From Peribacillus sp044761665 (GTDB lineage Bacteria; Bacillota; Bacilli; Bacillales; DSM-1321), in NCBI RefSeq assembly GCF_044761665.1, contig NZ_JBIWCW010000004.1, positions 1 through 64,000 on the forward strand: 64,000 nucleotides of DNA, in the 5' to 3' direction. This document shows, in pieces, positions 8,274-17,351 of this stretch. Position 1 is the first letter of the stretch; each line of letters begins with the position of its first letter. The notes under the pieces were generated by a model. That model was given only the letters and a program-made list of their open reading frames with translations, did no database searches and was not told where the DNA came from. Position numbers and translations under genes: made by a program.

Positions 8274-9389
8274 TTGCAAGAAGTTTCTGAATCTCTTAAT
8301 CAATTTGAAGGAATGGAAGCATGGACACAACTCGGGATTTCAATAGGTATTTTCCTGATTGTCCTTTTGCTTAGGAAGGCATTCACCACTTATATATTCA
8401 AATTCTTCCTGAAGATTGCTAAAAAACGAAAAATCGACTTTGCTGCCAACCTGATGCTGGCAATAGAACAACCAGTAAGGTGGCTTATTGTTTTGCTCGG
8501 TATCATTATATCGATGCATTACTTTCCAATCGATGACATACCATCCGATATAATACGATTGAGGATTTACCGTTCGGTCTTTGTTTTCTTATTCTTCTGG
8601 ACGATATTCAACATCAGTTCGATTTTGACGATCTTATTCCCTAAATTGGTCGGGAAATTCGGTCTGGAAGTCGATCAAATCGTCATACCATTCTTTACAA
8701 AAATCATCAAACTGATCATCGTGGCGTTGGGTGCATCGATCATTGCTGAAGAATGGGGATTTAACGTTAATGGATTTGTTGCAGGTCTTGGACTAGGTGG
8801 TTTAGCCTTTGCCCTTGCAGCAAAGGATACCGTCAGTAATTTCTTTGGCGGAATCGTTATCGTCACCGAAAAACCCTTCACCATCGGCGACTGGATTAAA
8901 ACTCCAAGTGTGGAGGGAACGATTGAAGACATTACGTTTCGTAGTACGAAGGTGCGGACGTTTGCTCAGGCACTCGTTACGGTACCGAACGCTACCCTTT
9001 CGAATGAACCGATCATCAACTGGTCCAAAATGGGCAAAAGACAAATAGCCTTCCATCTTGGTGTAAATGTCGCGACACCAAAAGATAAGTTGGAAACTGT
9101 CATTGAGCGAATTGAAAAAATGCTTATTGATCATCCGGAAGTCCATCCGGAAACCATACTGGTGAAATTTGATGAGTTCAGTCATACCGGATTCAACGTG
9201 TATCTATATTTCTTCTCGAACGAGACCAACTTTGGGGATTATTTGGCAATCAAGGAAGATATCAACTTTAAGATTTTGGATATCCTTGAAGAAGAAGACA
9301 TCCAAATCGCCATTCCTTCTCAAGCATTTATCCTACAAACCGACTCACATACAGCAGACATGAATGATTTTCAATCCATGCATGACTGA
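8274..9389 (+). CDS. MscS-type mechanosensitive ion channel (YhdY-like)
   Basis: A 371-residue small-conductance mechanosensitive channel. Four hydrophobic segments are followed by the pore helix region GFVAGLGLGGLAFALAAKD and then the beta domain start TEKPFTIGDWIK, both typical of MscS. The C-terminal cytoplasmic domain follows. The length equals that of B. subtilis YhdY. The start codon is TTG, with GGAGGA (8260-8265) placed correctly. These channels open on membrane tension to release solutes after osmotic downshift. It is monocistronic with its own terminator. Confidence 0.92.
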   Translation: MQEVSESLNQFEGMEAWTQLGISIGIFLIVLLLRKAFTTYIFKFFLKIAKKRKIDFAANLMLAIEQPVRWLIVLLGIIISMHYFPIDDIPSDIIRLRIYRSVFVFLFFWTIFNISSILTILFPKLVGKFGLEVDQIVIPFFTKIIKLIIVALGASIIAEEWGFNVNGFVAGLGLGGLAFALAAKDTVSNFFGGIVIVTEKPFTIGDWIKTPSVEGTIEDITFRSTKVRTFAQALVTVPNATLSNEPIINWSKMGKRQIAFHLGVNVATPKDKLETVIERIEKMLIDHPEVHPETILVKFDEFSHTGFNVYLYFFSNETNFGDYLAIKEDINFKILDILEEEDIQIAIPSQAFILQTDSHTADMNDFQSMHD

Positions 9390-9395
9390 AAAGGG

Positions 9396-9426
9396 AGACT
9401 GCCGGAATAATGGCGGTCTTTTTTTA
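9396..9426 (+). terminator. Terminator of mscS-like gene
   Basis: AGACTGCC (9396-9403) pairs with GGCGGTCT (9412-9419) with one T-G pair, followed by seven T. Confidence 0.85.
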
Positions 9427-9515
9427 AATTTCACCTTAAGTTAAAACTGAAAAGTTTGCGGATATTTATGATATAATTCTTTCATTGTGAAAAATTTCAT
9501 ACATGAGGTACATCG

Positions 9516-10871
9516 ATGAATCAAACCTTTAAAAAATCAGAGAAGATCCGTTTGTTAGCTTACATTTTGATACCGATCCTCATCACTCAAATCAGCCTGT
9601 ATGCCATGACTTTTTTTGATGTGATGATGTCGGGGCAATATAGTACAGAAGATGTTGCTGGTGTCTCGATTGGAAGTTCACTTTGGACACCAATTTACAC
9701 TGGATTGAGTGGGATTTTAATTTCCTTGACTCCGGTCGTCTCCCAGTTAATAGGGTCCAAGCGGCCAAAACTGGTATCCTATTCGGTGATGCAAGCCGTA
9801 TATTTGGCCATTTCATTAGCTATCATTGTCCTAGTAGCCGGAATATTTGCTCTAAATCCCATCTTACATGCCATGGATTTAGATCCAACTGTCCACCGTG
9901 TCGCGCATGATTATTTGGTTGCCCTATCAATCGGGATCATTCCTTTGTTCATTTATAATGCTTTAAGGTCCTTCATAGATGCGCTGGGTCAAACAAGAAT
10001 TTCGATGATTATTACGCTGATTGCACTCCCCATTAATGTCATGTTCAATTACTTTTTAATTTACGGAAAATTCGGCTTCCCAGAACTTGGGGGGGTAGGT
10101 TCTGGTTATGCTACAGCCATAACTTATTGGCTAATAGCTATAATCGCCATTTTAGTCGTGGGTAAAATAAGCCCATTTTCTTCCTATCAAGTTTTTCGTG
10201 AATTTTTTCGAGTATCATGGATTGAATGGCGGTCCCTTTTGAAAATAGGTGTACCGATCGGACTGGCAATTTTTTTCGAAACCAGCATTTTCTCAGCTGT
10301 CACCCTTTTCATGAGTAAATATGATACCGTGACAATTGCTTCCCATCAGATTGCAATGAATTTTGCATCATTGCTTTACATGATGCCGCTTAGCATATCG
10401 ATGGCACTGACCATTGTCATTGGCTTTGAAATTGGAGCTAAACGATATAATGATGCCCGTGAATACAGCTGGATAGGAATAGTCATGGCACTGTCGATGG
10501 CACTGCTCAGTTCCGCTATCCTCTATCTCTTCCGGGAACCTGTAGCTGCTCTTTACTCCAAAGATCATGCAGTAGTCCTGCTGACATCGCACTTTTTAAT
10601 CTATGCCATTTTCTTTCAAATATCCGATGCCCTGCAGGCACCAATACAGGGTATATTGCGTGGATATAAAGATGTCAACGTTACTTTCGCTATGTCACTT
10701 GTTTCCTATTGGGTACTCGGATTGCCTATAGGCTACTTGTTTGCTAAGTATACCTTCATGGGAGCCTTCGGATATTGGGTCGGCTTAATTTCCGGTTTGG
10801 CATTAGGAGCAATAGGTCTCGCTGCACGCTTAAGATTCATTCAGCATATAAAATATAATAAAGCAGCATAA
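9516..10871 (+). CDS. MATE family multidrug/sodium antiporter
   Basis: A 451-residue protein with twelve hydrophobic segments, arranged as two related six-helix halves typical of MATE exporters of the NorM branch. Features include VMMSGQYSTEDVAGVSIGSS in helix 1-2, PLFIYNALRSFIDALGQTR and the second-half match DALQAPIQGILRGYKD. The size fits B. subtilis YojI. It probably exports cationic compounds in exchange for Na+ or H+. The ATG at 9516 follows GAGGT. It is a single gene, ending at a terminator shared with the convergent SDR gene. Confidence 0.92.
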   Translation: MNQTFKKSEKIRLLAYILIPILITQISLYAMTFFDVMMSGQYSTEDVAGVSIGSSLWTPIYTGLSGILISLTPVVSQLIGSKRPKLVSYSVMQAVYLAISLAIIVLVAGIFALNPILHAMDLDPTVHRVAHDYLVALSIGIIPLFIYNALRSFIDALGQTRISMIITLIALPINVMFNYFLIYGKFGFPELGGVGSGYATAITYWLIAIIAILVVGKISPFSSYQVFREFFRVSWIEWRSLLKIGVPIGLAIFFETSIFSAVTLFMSKYDTVTIASHQIAMNFASLLYMMPLSISMALTIVIGFEIGAKRYNDAREYSWIGIVMALSMALLSSAILYLFREPVAALYSKDHAVVLLTSHFLIYAIFFQISDALQAPIQGILRGYKDVNVTFAMSLVSYWVLGLPIGYLFAKYTFMGAFGYWVGLISGLALGAIGLAARLRFIQHIKYNKAA

Positions 10872-10904
10872 AAAGGTGAAAGGGTATGCCCTTTCACCTT
10901 TTTT
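10871..10904. terminator. Terminator between convergent MATE and SDR genes
   Basis: AAAAGGTGAAAGGG (10871-10884) pairs with CCCTTTCACCTTTT (10889-10902), with A and T runs on both sides. Confidence 0.9.
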
Positions 10905-10927
10905 CCATTCTGAAGATAGAAAGAAAT

Positions 10928-11704
10928 CTACACTTTCTTATTGACTTTCCCCAGGATATCATTCCCACCGGTAACTGGAATGACGCTCCCAGTTATGAAA
11001 TCGGATTGATCTTCACACAAAAAGGTGATGACCCGGGCAACATCGCCTCCTGTTCCTTGCCTTCCAACAGCAACCGTTTCATCCTTCTCCCCAGTGGCCA
11101 CGTCAATGTCCGCTTCCTTCCAGACACCCACGATATCACCAGGGCTAACCATATTGACTGTGATACCATTTATTGCTTCTTCCAGTGCCAATGTTTTCGT
11201 TAAGGAGGTCAATCCACTTTTTGCCGCGGCAAACGCCGAGCGATAAGACCAACCGGGTGCCGTCTCACATCGGTCAAAACCAAGGGTAATGATTCTTCCC
11301 CATCTTCTCTTGCGCATATCAGGGATGATTTCCCTTGTCAAAAAGAAAAAACCATTTAAATTACCGTTCACCATGTAATGCCATTCTTTACTGCTATATT
11401 CGGTCATACGTTTCCGTTCATGCAAATATGGTCCTGCATTATGGATGAAGAAGTCGATTCTTCCGAAAGTATCCAAAACCATGGCCACCAATTCCTTGCA
11501 ATCTTTCTCAATCGATGCATCGCTTTCTATTGCCAATGCCTTGACCGAGTATTTGTCCCGCAATTCTTGTATCAAACTTGTGGCTTCCTGTTTACTTTTC
11601 CGAAAAGTAATGACTACAGATACTCCCATACCAGCTAACGAATATGCAACTCTTCTACCAATTCCCCTAGCTCCTCCAGTTATGATCGCCACTTTTTCAT
11701 CCAT
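10928..11704 (-). CDS. SDR family protein with degenerate catalytic site (YtkK-like)
   Basis: A short-chain dehydrogenase/reductase fold protein of 258 residues. The dinucleotide-binding motif TGGARGIG and the NAG motif (IHNAGPY) are intact. The usual YxxxK is replaced by FAAAK (F160/K164 counted from the ATG at 11710), and the region where the catalytic Ser should lie reads ITLGFDRC. It may therefore bind NAD(P)(H) without normal SDR catalysis. The surrounding sequence resembles what I recall of B. subtilis YtkK, which also has Phe there. The second ATG (11704) is preferred because the GAGGGG site touches the first. Confidence 0.82.
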   Translation of the reverse strand: MDEKVAIITGGARGIGRRVAYSLAGMGVSVVITFRKSKQEATSLIQELRDKYSVKALAIESDASIEKDCKELVAMVLDTFGRIDFFIHNAGPYLHERKRMTEYSSKEWHYMVNGNLNGFFFLTREIIPDMRKRRWGRIITLGFDRCETAPGWSYRSAFAAAKSGLTSLTKTLALEEAINGITVNMVSPGDIVGVWKEADIDVATGEKDETVAVGRQGTGGDVARVITFLCEDQSDFITGSVIPVTGGNDILGKVNKKV

Positions 11705-11791
11705 GGGCATCCCCTCTTCATAAAATGATTTAATGTATATTTAAATACATACCATATGTAACCCACCTAAATTTTAACATATCCAAAAAGA

Positions 11792-11819
11792 ACCTATAGG
11801 CTTCAGCCTGCATAAACTA
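11792..11819 (+). promoter_or_regulatory. Candidate sigma-K promoter
   Basis: ACC at 11792-11794, a 16-base spacer, then CATAAACTA at 11811-11819. This fits the sigma-K consensus (AC, 16 bases, CATAnnnTA) and sits about 45 bases before the Hsp20-like gene. It suggests late mother-cell expression. Confidence 0.55.
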
Positions 11820-11865
11820 CAATAAATAACCCTGTCACATGATATGCAGGAGAAAGGAATTCAAC

Positions 11866-12333
11866 ATGTTTCCTTGGAATTCACTTTTTTCTTTTCAAAA
11901 AAACCCAAATCAAAAGGACTTCCTTAAGAATATGCAACAAAGTGATGTACAGTCATTCATTGAAAAAGTATTTACCCAGGTACTTCCGGAAAATATGCAA
12001 GGAATGACGAACCAAAAGGATGGTTCCTTCCAAAAAGAAAATAAAAAGTCAGACCATCCCTTACATGCTGAGGTATTCGAAACACACTCATATGTCTTTA
12101 TAAGAATCCCCGTCAAGGACGAAGCCTGGCTCAAGCAAATGAAACTGTATCACACCTCTAATCAATCAATTGTTGAAGGTATTCCCGAAGCTACTGATCG
12201 CCATGTGATTACGCTGCCAGCTCTAGTAAAGAAAAAAGGAGCGGCTGCTCAATATAAAGATGGTACACTGGAAATTCGCCTGCCGAAAAGCTTCAATTCA
12301 CAGTACTCGGAGATCGATGTATCCGAATTTTAA
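11866..12333 (+). CDS. Hsp20/alpha-crystallin-like spore protein (GerT/CotP type)
   Basis: A 155-residue protein with a degenerate small heat-shock (alpha-crystallin) domain in its second half: HAEVFETHSYVFIRIPVK, then the final strand YKDGTLEIRLPK, which is the recognisable A-x-x-xDGxLxIxLPK motif. The N-terminus (MFPWNSLFSF, followed by LKNMQQSDVQSFIEKV) resembles GerT/CotP-type spore coat proteins rather than general Hsp20 chaperones. The start at 11866 follows AGGAGAAAGGA. The sigma-K-like promoter upstream fits a coat or germination role. It is monocistronic. Confidence 0.75.
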   Translation: MFPWNSLFSFQKNPNQKDFLKNMQQSDVQSFIEKVFTQVLPENMQGMTNQKDGSFQKENKKSDHPLHAEVFETHSYVFIRIPVKDEAWLKQMKLYHTSNQSIVEGIPEATDRHVITLPALVKKKGAAAQYKDGTLEIRLPKSFNSQYSEIDVSEF

Positions 12334-12375
12334 TCCTTCAAACCTTATTTGATAGTGTAATCTCAAATAAAACGG

Positions 12376-12420
12376 CAAAAAAAAAGAGTGTACCCAAATT
12401 TAAAGGGTACACTCTTTTTA
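12376..12420. terminator. Bidirectional terminator between Hsp20-like and CAP genes
   Basis: AAGAGTGTACCC pairs with GGGTACACTCTT (12384-12416); A-run on the left, T-run on the right. Confidence 0.92.
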
Positions 12421-12435
12421 AATCTATTAACCTTA

Positions 12436-13305
12436 TTATTTACCGATGAATTGTTGAGTCCAGTAGTTACCAGATTCTACATAGCCAACACCGATATGTG
12501 TAAAGCTTGAATTCATGATGTTTTCACGGTGACCTTGGCTGTTCATCCAAGCTTCAACCACTTCTTCAGGTGTTTGTTGACCTTGTGCGATATTTTCTCC
12601 AGCTGATGTATAGCTAATTCCGAATTGTTTCATCATATCGAATGGAGAGCCGTATGTTGGGCTATTATGATCAAAGTAATTATTGTCTTTCATATCTTGA
12701 GATTTTACACGGGCTACCTTGCTTAATTCCGTATCGATTTCAAGCGCGGATAGACCTTGTTTTGCACGCTCAGCGTTCGTTAACGTCACCACTTCTTTTT
12801 CAAAAGCGCTTAATTCTGAGCTTGTCTCTTTTTGAGCGTCATTTGTTTTATCTGTTGCTACTTCTTCTGTTGCCTCAGGTTGTGCTTCTGGTGTTGCCAC
12901 TTCTTCTGTTGCTTCAGGTTGTGCTTCTGGTGTTGCCACTTCTTCTGTTGCTTCAGGTTGTACCTCTGGTGTTGCTTCAGGTTGTACCTCTGGTGTTGCT
13001 ACTTCTTCCGTTGCTTCAGGTTGTACTTCTGGAGTTGCCACTTCTTCTGTTGCTTCAGGTTGTGCTTCTGGTGTTGCTTGCACTTGCTGTTTAAGAGTAT
13101 TGAATGTTAATTGTGATGCAGGAAGTACAATATTATACTTAGCTAAATATTGTTCAAGTACCTTTTGCACTTCTTCTTGGTTGATAGATTTATATGTGAC
13201 TTGTTTCACAGTTTCGCAGTTTGCCGCATCTGCTTGACTAGCACCCGCTCCTGTAAAAATAATAGCTGCGGCTGCGGCTGCTGAGATAAACATTTTCTTT
13301 TTCAT
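12436..13305 (-). CDS. Secreted CAP/SCP-domain protein with Pro-Glu-Ala-Thr repeats (YkwD-like)
   Basis: A 289-residue exported protein. Residues 1-27 form a signal peptide (MKKK, a run of Ala, cut near ADA-A). Residues 30-75 form a small N-terminal region (INQEEVQKVLEQYLAKYNI). Residues 78-150 are a tandem repeat tract (separate entry). Residues 163-289 are a CAP domain: TLTNAERAKQGL, DHNSPTYGSPFD, SAGENIAQGQ and AWMNSQGHRENIMN, matching YkwD and related proteins in sporulating Firmicutes. The role of bacterial CAP domains is unclear. The repeat acts as a flexible, acidic spacer. GGGAGG precedes the ATG. Confidence 0.9.
   Translation of the reverse strand: MKKKMFISAAAAAAIIFTGAGASQADAANCETVKQVTYKSINQEEVQKVLEQYLAKYNIVLPASQLTFNTLKQQVQATPEAQPEATEEVATPEVQPEATEEVATPEVQPEATPEVQPEATEEVATPEAQPEATEEVATPEAQPEATEEVATDKTNDAQKETSSELSAFEKEVVTLTNAERAKQGLSALEIDTELSKVARVKSQDMKDNNYFDHNSPTYGSPFDMMKQFGISYTSAGENIAQGQQTPEEVVEAWMNSQGHRENIMNSSFTHIGVGYVESGNYWTQQFIGK
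12856..13074 (-). repeat. 39-bp tandem repeat encoding a 13-residue Pro/Glu/Ala/Thr unit
   Basis: Residues 78-150 of the CAP protein are five copies of TPE(A/V)QPEATEEVA and one shortened 8-residue copy, TPEVQPEA, in third place. The unit is 39 bp (24 bp in the short copy). The copies are nearly identical in DNA as well as protein, so the copy number may vary between strains by slippage. Confidence 0.93.
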
Positions 13306-13703
13306 TTGTAATTCCTCCCGTTAGTACGTTGATGTGTCTTGCTTCTGAAAATATCATATCATGCGTTTTTTGTAATAAACGATCCATCAATTTCCAGATA
13401 AATGATTAACAACAAACGTTTGGAAGGAATATATCCCTAGTTTCAAAGTCATAGAGAAAAACCTTTATCTATCAATGTTTTGCTTTTTTTTACATCTAGA
13501 TAAATTTCCCATGATTTTTTTGTCAATGGTAGATACATATTACTATTACCATGGAATACTAATAACTTTTAGTTGACAACTTGTATAAACCTATTTTGAT
13601 ATGACTTTTTTTACTTTTATGTTACAAATGTTTCGTAATAATCTTCTATATTAGCTAGTACTTTTCCTTTTCCCCATAATAAAGAAGAATAGTATGCAGG
13701 AAA
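13306..13703. other. Intergenic region upstream of CAP gene
   Basis: About 400 bases of AT-rich sequence without a convincing gene. Next to the CAP gene (13306-13315) lies its ribosome binding site. A TTGACA with a 17-base spacer and TTGATA lies on the + strand near 13574-13602, but no gene follows it, so it is a weak call. I see no riboswitch motif. Confidence 0.4.
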
Positions 13704-13730
13704 TAAAAAAGTTCGAGTTTTCACCCGAAC
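13704..13730 (-). terminator. Terminator of the two-component operon
   Basis: GTTCG (13711-13715) pairs with CGAAC (13726-13730), with a U-run on the - strand. It lies past the FixH-like gene. Confidence 0.75.
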
Positions 13731-13763
13731 AGATTCACACCAAAAATTAACTAAGCCTTGTAT

Positions 13764-14207
13764 TCACTGGTCACTCTTTTCATGATTCATTTCATCCATA
13801 CTTTTAGAACCGCCATTTTCCTCAGGGGAACTAGGCTTTCCAATGACGAATTCCTTCTTAGGCATATTGTGCATATCCCTGGCTGTTACATGAGCGTATA
13901 CATAATAGGTCCCTTCTTCATCAAAGGATTTCTCCATTTCATAGATACCATTCTCTTTATGAATGGCAGCTACCTTCTCATGGTCTTCACTATTTGCAAG
14001 CCAAATTTCAAAACTCACATCATCCGCATCCTTCACTGCCTCATCACCATAGGTCACCTTTGCCTGGAAAGTCACGGGCTCATTCCTTTCTCCATTAGTA
14101 GGTTCGACTGTTAAATTGACATTCAGCAGCTTTGGAACCTCTTCATCTTTACCGCAACCAGCCAATAAGACTAAAGCTGTACATATTACAACCATCATTT
14201 TTCTCAT
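13764..14207 (-). CDS. FixH/YtkA-like lipoprotein
   Basis: A 147-residue lipoprotein. The signal peptide ends in the lipobox LLAGC, so Cys18 or so would be lipidated. The rest is one Ig-like beta domain of the FixH/YtkA type: VNLTVEPTNGERNEPVTFQ at its start and GTYYVYAHVTARDMHNMPKKEF near its end. The tail is acidic and rich in Met, His and Glu (SMDEMNHEKSDQ). Such domains occur with copper and respiratory proteins. It is the last gene of the operon with the kinase, regulator and propeller lipoprotein, 17 bases after the kinase. A metal- or redox-related role is only inferred. Confidence 0.8.
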   Translation of the reverse strand: MRKMMVVICTALVLLAGCGKDEEVPKLLNVNLTVEPTNGERNEPVTFQAKVTYGDEAVKDADDVSFEIWLANSEDHEKVAAIHKENGIYEMEKSFDEEGTYYVYAHVTARDMHNMPKKEFVIGKPSSPEENGGSKSMDEMNHEKSDQ

Positions 14208-14224
14208 TGCTTATTTCCCCTTTG

Positions 14225-15640
14225 TTATAATTTCCAATCATCATTTATTGTTGGAAGTATAATGCGGACTTTTGTACCCTTCTGCTCCACACTTTCTATA
14301 TGAATCTTTCCTTTTTGTTGATCCACCAGTTTTTTGACGATGGAAAGCCCAAGCCCCGAACCCCCATCAAATCGACTTCGAGCTTTGTTCACTCGGTAAA
14401 AGCGTTCCATCACATGGGGAAGATCGACTGCCGGTATACCTCTTCCCGTATCGTTGATGACAAGCTCACACTCTTCTTTTCGTTGGTGTAATGAAAGGGA
14501 TATGGTACCTACCCTATCCGTATATTTAATAGAATTATCCAAGATGTTATGAAGGATTTGTTCCACCCTTCCTTCAACTCCCAAAATAATAGGGTCGGGA
14601 TCCAGTTCAATCTGTAAACGAATTTGCTTCTCTTTTAATATAGGTTGATATTTAGCAATCACATCTTCAATGAATTGGGCAAAGGCAATCGGCGTGCTAT
14701 CAGAAACGATTTGCTCACTGTCCAACTTGGCTAATTCCATCAAATCCCTTAAGAGTTTCTGTAACCTGTGCGTTTCCCTTGAAATGAGTTGAAGGTATTT
14801 TTGTTTTTCTTCCTCACCCTTCACAATACCGTCCTTTAGGGCCTGTGTATATCCCATCACATAGCTCAGTGGTGTTCTTAACTCATGTGCTACATTTTCA
14901 AGGAATTCTTTTTTTCTTTCTTCTTCTAAAAAAACGGACTGAGCCATCTCATTAAAAGCTTGTGCCAATCTTCCTATTTCATCTTGGCTTTCAACTTGAA
15001 GTTTTATGTTATAATCACCTTCGGAAACGCGATGGACTGCCCTTTCGATTTCATTGATTGGGCTGATCAGCTTTTTCAACCATTTTGTCATAAGGAAAAT
15101 CGCTACGATTAAAAATAAGAAAACGGCAGCTAACCATTTTTCAGCTAGTTCTCTAAGTAACTCTGTAATGGAATCGACGGGAATGTATGTATAGATGATT
15201 CCTTCAAGTCGGTCCTCATCAATTAGAGGAATAACTGCGGCAACAATATTCTTTTCGAATCTTCTCTCGTATCCCTCTTTTTCAATGGCATGTCCCTCTA
15301 AAAGCAATTGTCTTTCTTCTTCGGAGATGAGGGTGTCATAATCAATCTCAAATGGCAGGCAGGCACTCAATTCCCTTGGATTGTTGACAACAAAGACTTC
15401 ACTGTCATTTTTACTATTGAACCATTCCACCCTTTGCACAAAATCTTCAGTGATTTTCCCTCCCGGATAGTCCTCCCCAAGCAAGGTAGCTTCATTGACT
15501 AAATCTGTTTTTATTTTCTTAACATATAAATTTTTATAATAATATTGAGATAGCGAGTATGCGAATAGGAATGAGAGAATAATTGCTGCAATAACTGTAA
15601 ACCACAGTTTAATAGAAAGGGACTGTCGCTTATTCCACAT
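14225..15640 (-). CDS. Sensor histidine kinase
   Basis: A 471-residue membrane kinase. TM1 is at about 10-30, an extracellular sensor of about 135 residues follows, TM2 is at about 168-187, then a HAMP linker, the HisKA domain with phospho-acceptor H252 (NVAHELRTPLSYVMGY) and the HATPase domain with N, G1 (NDTGRGIP), F and G2 (GGSGLGLSI) boxes. It phosphorylates the regulator encoded just upstream, with which it overlaps by 11 bases. AGAGGA before the ATG lies in the end of that gene. The architecture resembles YclK/PhoR-like kinases; the signal is not known. Confidence 0.92.
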   Translation of the reverse strand: MWNKRQSLSIKLWFTVIAAIILSFLFAYSLSQYYYKNLYVKKIKTDLVNEATLLGEDYPGGKITEDFVQRVEWFNSKNDSEVFVVNNPRELSACLPFEIDYDTLISEEERQLLLEGHAIEKEGYERRFEKNIVAAVIPLIDEDRLEGIIYTYIPVDSITELLRELAEKWLAAVFLFLIVAIFLMTKWLKKLISPINEIERAVHRVSEGDYNIKLQVESQDEIGRLAQAFNEMAQSVFLEEERKKEFLENVAHELRTPLSYVMGYTQALKDGIVKGEEEKQKYLQLISRETHRLQKLLRDLMELAKLDSEQIVSDSTPIAFAQFIEDVIAKYQPILKEKQIRLQIELDPDPIILGVEGRVEQILHNILDNSIKYTDRVGTISLSLHQRKEECELVINDTGRGIPAVDLPHVMERFYRVNKARSRFDGGSGLGLSIVKKLVDQQKGKIHIESVEQKGTKVRIILPTINDDWKL

Positions 15641-16328
15641 GTTTTTCCTCTATTTTATAGCCAATCCCCCAAACCGTATGAATATAATCAGCTATTCTCA
15701 TTTTCATTCTTAGCGTTTTGATATGCGTATCTACCGTCCGTAAAGAGCCTCCATACTCTGTGCCCCAAATGTTCTCAAGGAGTTGTTCGCGGCTTAGCAC
15801 TTGATTTTGGTGACGCATGAGGAATACAAGCAATTCAAATTCCTTCAATGTCAAAATGACTTGCTCTTTCTCAATGAATACATTTCTAGCATCAAGATTC
15901 ACGCAAATTTCACCCAACTGTAACATATTTACGTTTTCTCGGTTCAATGGCATTTTCCTTTTTCCTGTCCTACGTAATACAGCTTCGACCCTTGCCACCA
16001 GTTCACCTGGATTAAAGGGCTTTACCATATAATCATCGGCTCCCATCCGTAATCCTTTGACCTTATCCCATTCTTCACCTTTAGCACTGACAAAAATAAT
16101 AGGGACTTCAGATTGAGAACGGATTTTTTCACATATGGAGAAACCGTCCATTTCAGGCATCATGATATCCATTAGGATTAGATCGACTTCACGTAATTCA
16201 ATCAGGTTTATAGCTTGTATCCCATTTTCAGCTTGAAGACATGTATACCCTGAGTTAAGCAAATACATTTCCACTAAATTACGCATATCTTCTTCATCAT
16301 CAACGATTAAAATGGTGTAATGATGCAT
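15630..16328 (-). CDS. OmpR/PhoB family response regulator
   Basis: A 232-residue regulator. The receiver domain carries the acidic pair D10/D11, phospho-acceptor D54 (LILMDIMMPEMDG) and Lys in the VKPFNPGEL loop. The C-terminal winged helix includes LTLKEFELLVFLMRH and TVDTHIKTLRMKM, typical of OmpR-type DNA binding. It is encoded 5 bases after the lipoprotein gene and overlaps the kinase gene. The direct repeat found before the operon (17352-17368) is the kind of site such regulators bind, so autoregulation is plausible. Confidence 0.93.
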   Translation of the reverse strand: MHHYTILIVDDEEDMRNLVEMYLLNSGYTCLQAENGIQAINLIELREVDLILMDIMMPEMDGFSICEKIRSQSEVPIIFVSAKGEEWDKVKGLRMGADDYMVKPFNPGELVARVEAVLRRTGKRKMPLNRENVNMLQLGEICVNLDARNVFIEKEQVILTLKEFELLVFLMRHQNQVLSREQLLENIWGTEYGGSLRTVDTHIKTLRMKMRIADYIHTVWGIGYKIEEKHVE

Positions 16329-16333
16329 ATTAT

Positions 16334-17296
16334 CTACTCCCTAATCATCATTTGAAATGGACCTTCTCCGACTTCGACAGTTTGCTTGACATCCATGGTA
16401 TCAGTATTCACTATATACACTTTGTCACTATCATACCCTGCCACTATCAAATCTCCTTTGAAGTTTCCCATTTCAAAAGGGTTAACACCCACAACGAGGC
16501 TCTTGATCTCTTCATACTTGTCATTCATCTTATATAAAGAACTTGTACCGTGACTCAGGATAAAGATCCCGTCTTCATTTTCAATGAATTTTATTGGCAT
16601 AGTTGGAACCTTAAGCTTTCCTTTCATTTTTCCCGTTTCAGTCGAATACATATAGAGATTTTCTTCAACCTGATTTCCTTCCCCATGGCCACCGATCCAA
16701 ATCTCCCGTTGTTCTTCCCTTAAAAGCGCTCCAGTGGAAGAACCCTGTATCGTAAACTCCCTATCAACCTGTTTCGTTTCAAGGTCAATGACCGAACAAA
16801 GGGTATCACCAAAGTTAATTACATATAAGTTACTACCTAGCTTTCCTTGAAGAACGGTCAAGGGACTCTCGCCAACCTTGACTCTCTCTTGATGCTTGCC
16901 TTCTTCATCGAAAAAGTAAATGGAGTGATTCAGTTGGTTGACAGCAACAATGCCCTCCCCATTGTGAAGCAAAAGCATGTTGACGATTCCCTTCCCTGCT
17001 TTCCAGCTGTCAATGTGTTTACCAGCGGATAACGAGTACACCTCAATTGTCGCCATCTCCTTTCCATACAGAAGCACCGTATCTTTGTCCGCTAAGAGTA
17101 AAGCACCGGTAAATGGTTCGGAAATATCCCACCTGGCAAAACGCTGATAGTTTTCATCCAGGAATGTCAAGCTCGTATCTTTGATGTTGACTGTAGCCAA
17201 AAAAGATTTATCCAGGTTCACTTTCGTATATGTATCACTGCTGTTGCACCCACCAAGTAGGATCACCGCAAATAAAAGGACAATAACCTGCCTCAT
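16334..17296 (-). CDS. YncE-like beta-propeller lipoprotein
   Basis: A 320-residue lipoprotein (lipobox LLGGC near residue 17), first gene of the four-gene operon. The mature part has recurring units of about 40 residues, each with a pattern like xVxVNxxxxSIYFFDxxG or NLYVINFGDTLCSVIDLETKQV, as in YncE/PQQ-type seven-bladed propellers. It would sit on the outer face of the membrane, next to the kinase sensor and the FixH-like lipoprotein. It may be a ligand-binding accessory to signalling; this is an inference from the operon. GAGGAG precedes the ATG. Confidence 0.8.
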   Translation of the reverse strand: MRQVIVLLFAVILLGGCNSSDTYTKVNLDKSFLATVNIKDTSLTFLDENYQRFARWDISEPFTGALLLADKDTVLLYGKEMATIEVYSLSAGKHIDSWKAGKGIVNMLLLHNGEGIVAVNQLNHSIYFFDEEGKHQERVKVGESPLTVLQGKLGSNLYVINFGDTLCSVIDLETKQVDREFTIQGSSTGALLREEQREIWIGGHGEGNQVEENLYMYSTETGKMKGKLKVPTMPIKFIENEDGIFILSHGTSSLYKMNDKYEEIKSLVVGVNPFEMGNFKGDLIVAGYDSDKVYIVNTDTMDVKQTVEVGEGPFQMMIRE

Positions 17297-17351
17297 GATT
17301 TTGGCTCCTCATTCATTTAAAAGGTATTTTTAGTAAATTTTATCACCAACG

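Noticed and set aside
12642..13110. Leu-rich and Cys/Phe-rich frames on the + strand
   Set aside because: They are antisense readings of the CAP repeat tract, where a 39-bp repeat keeps all frames open.
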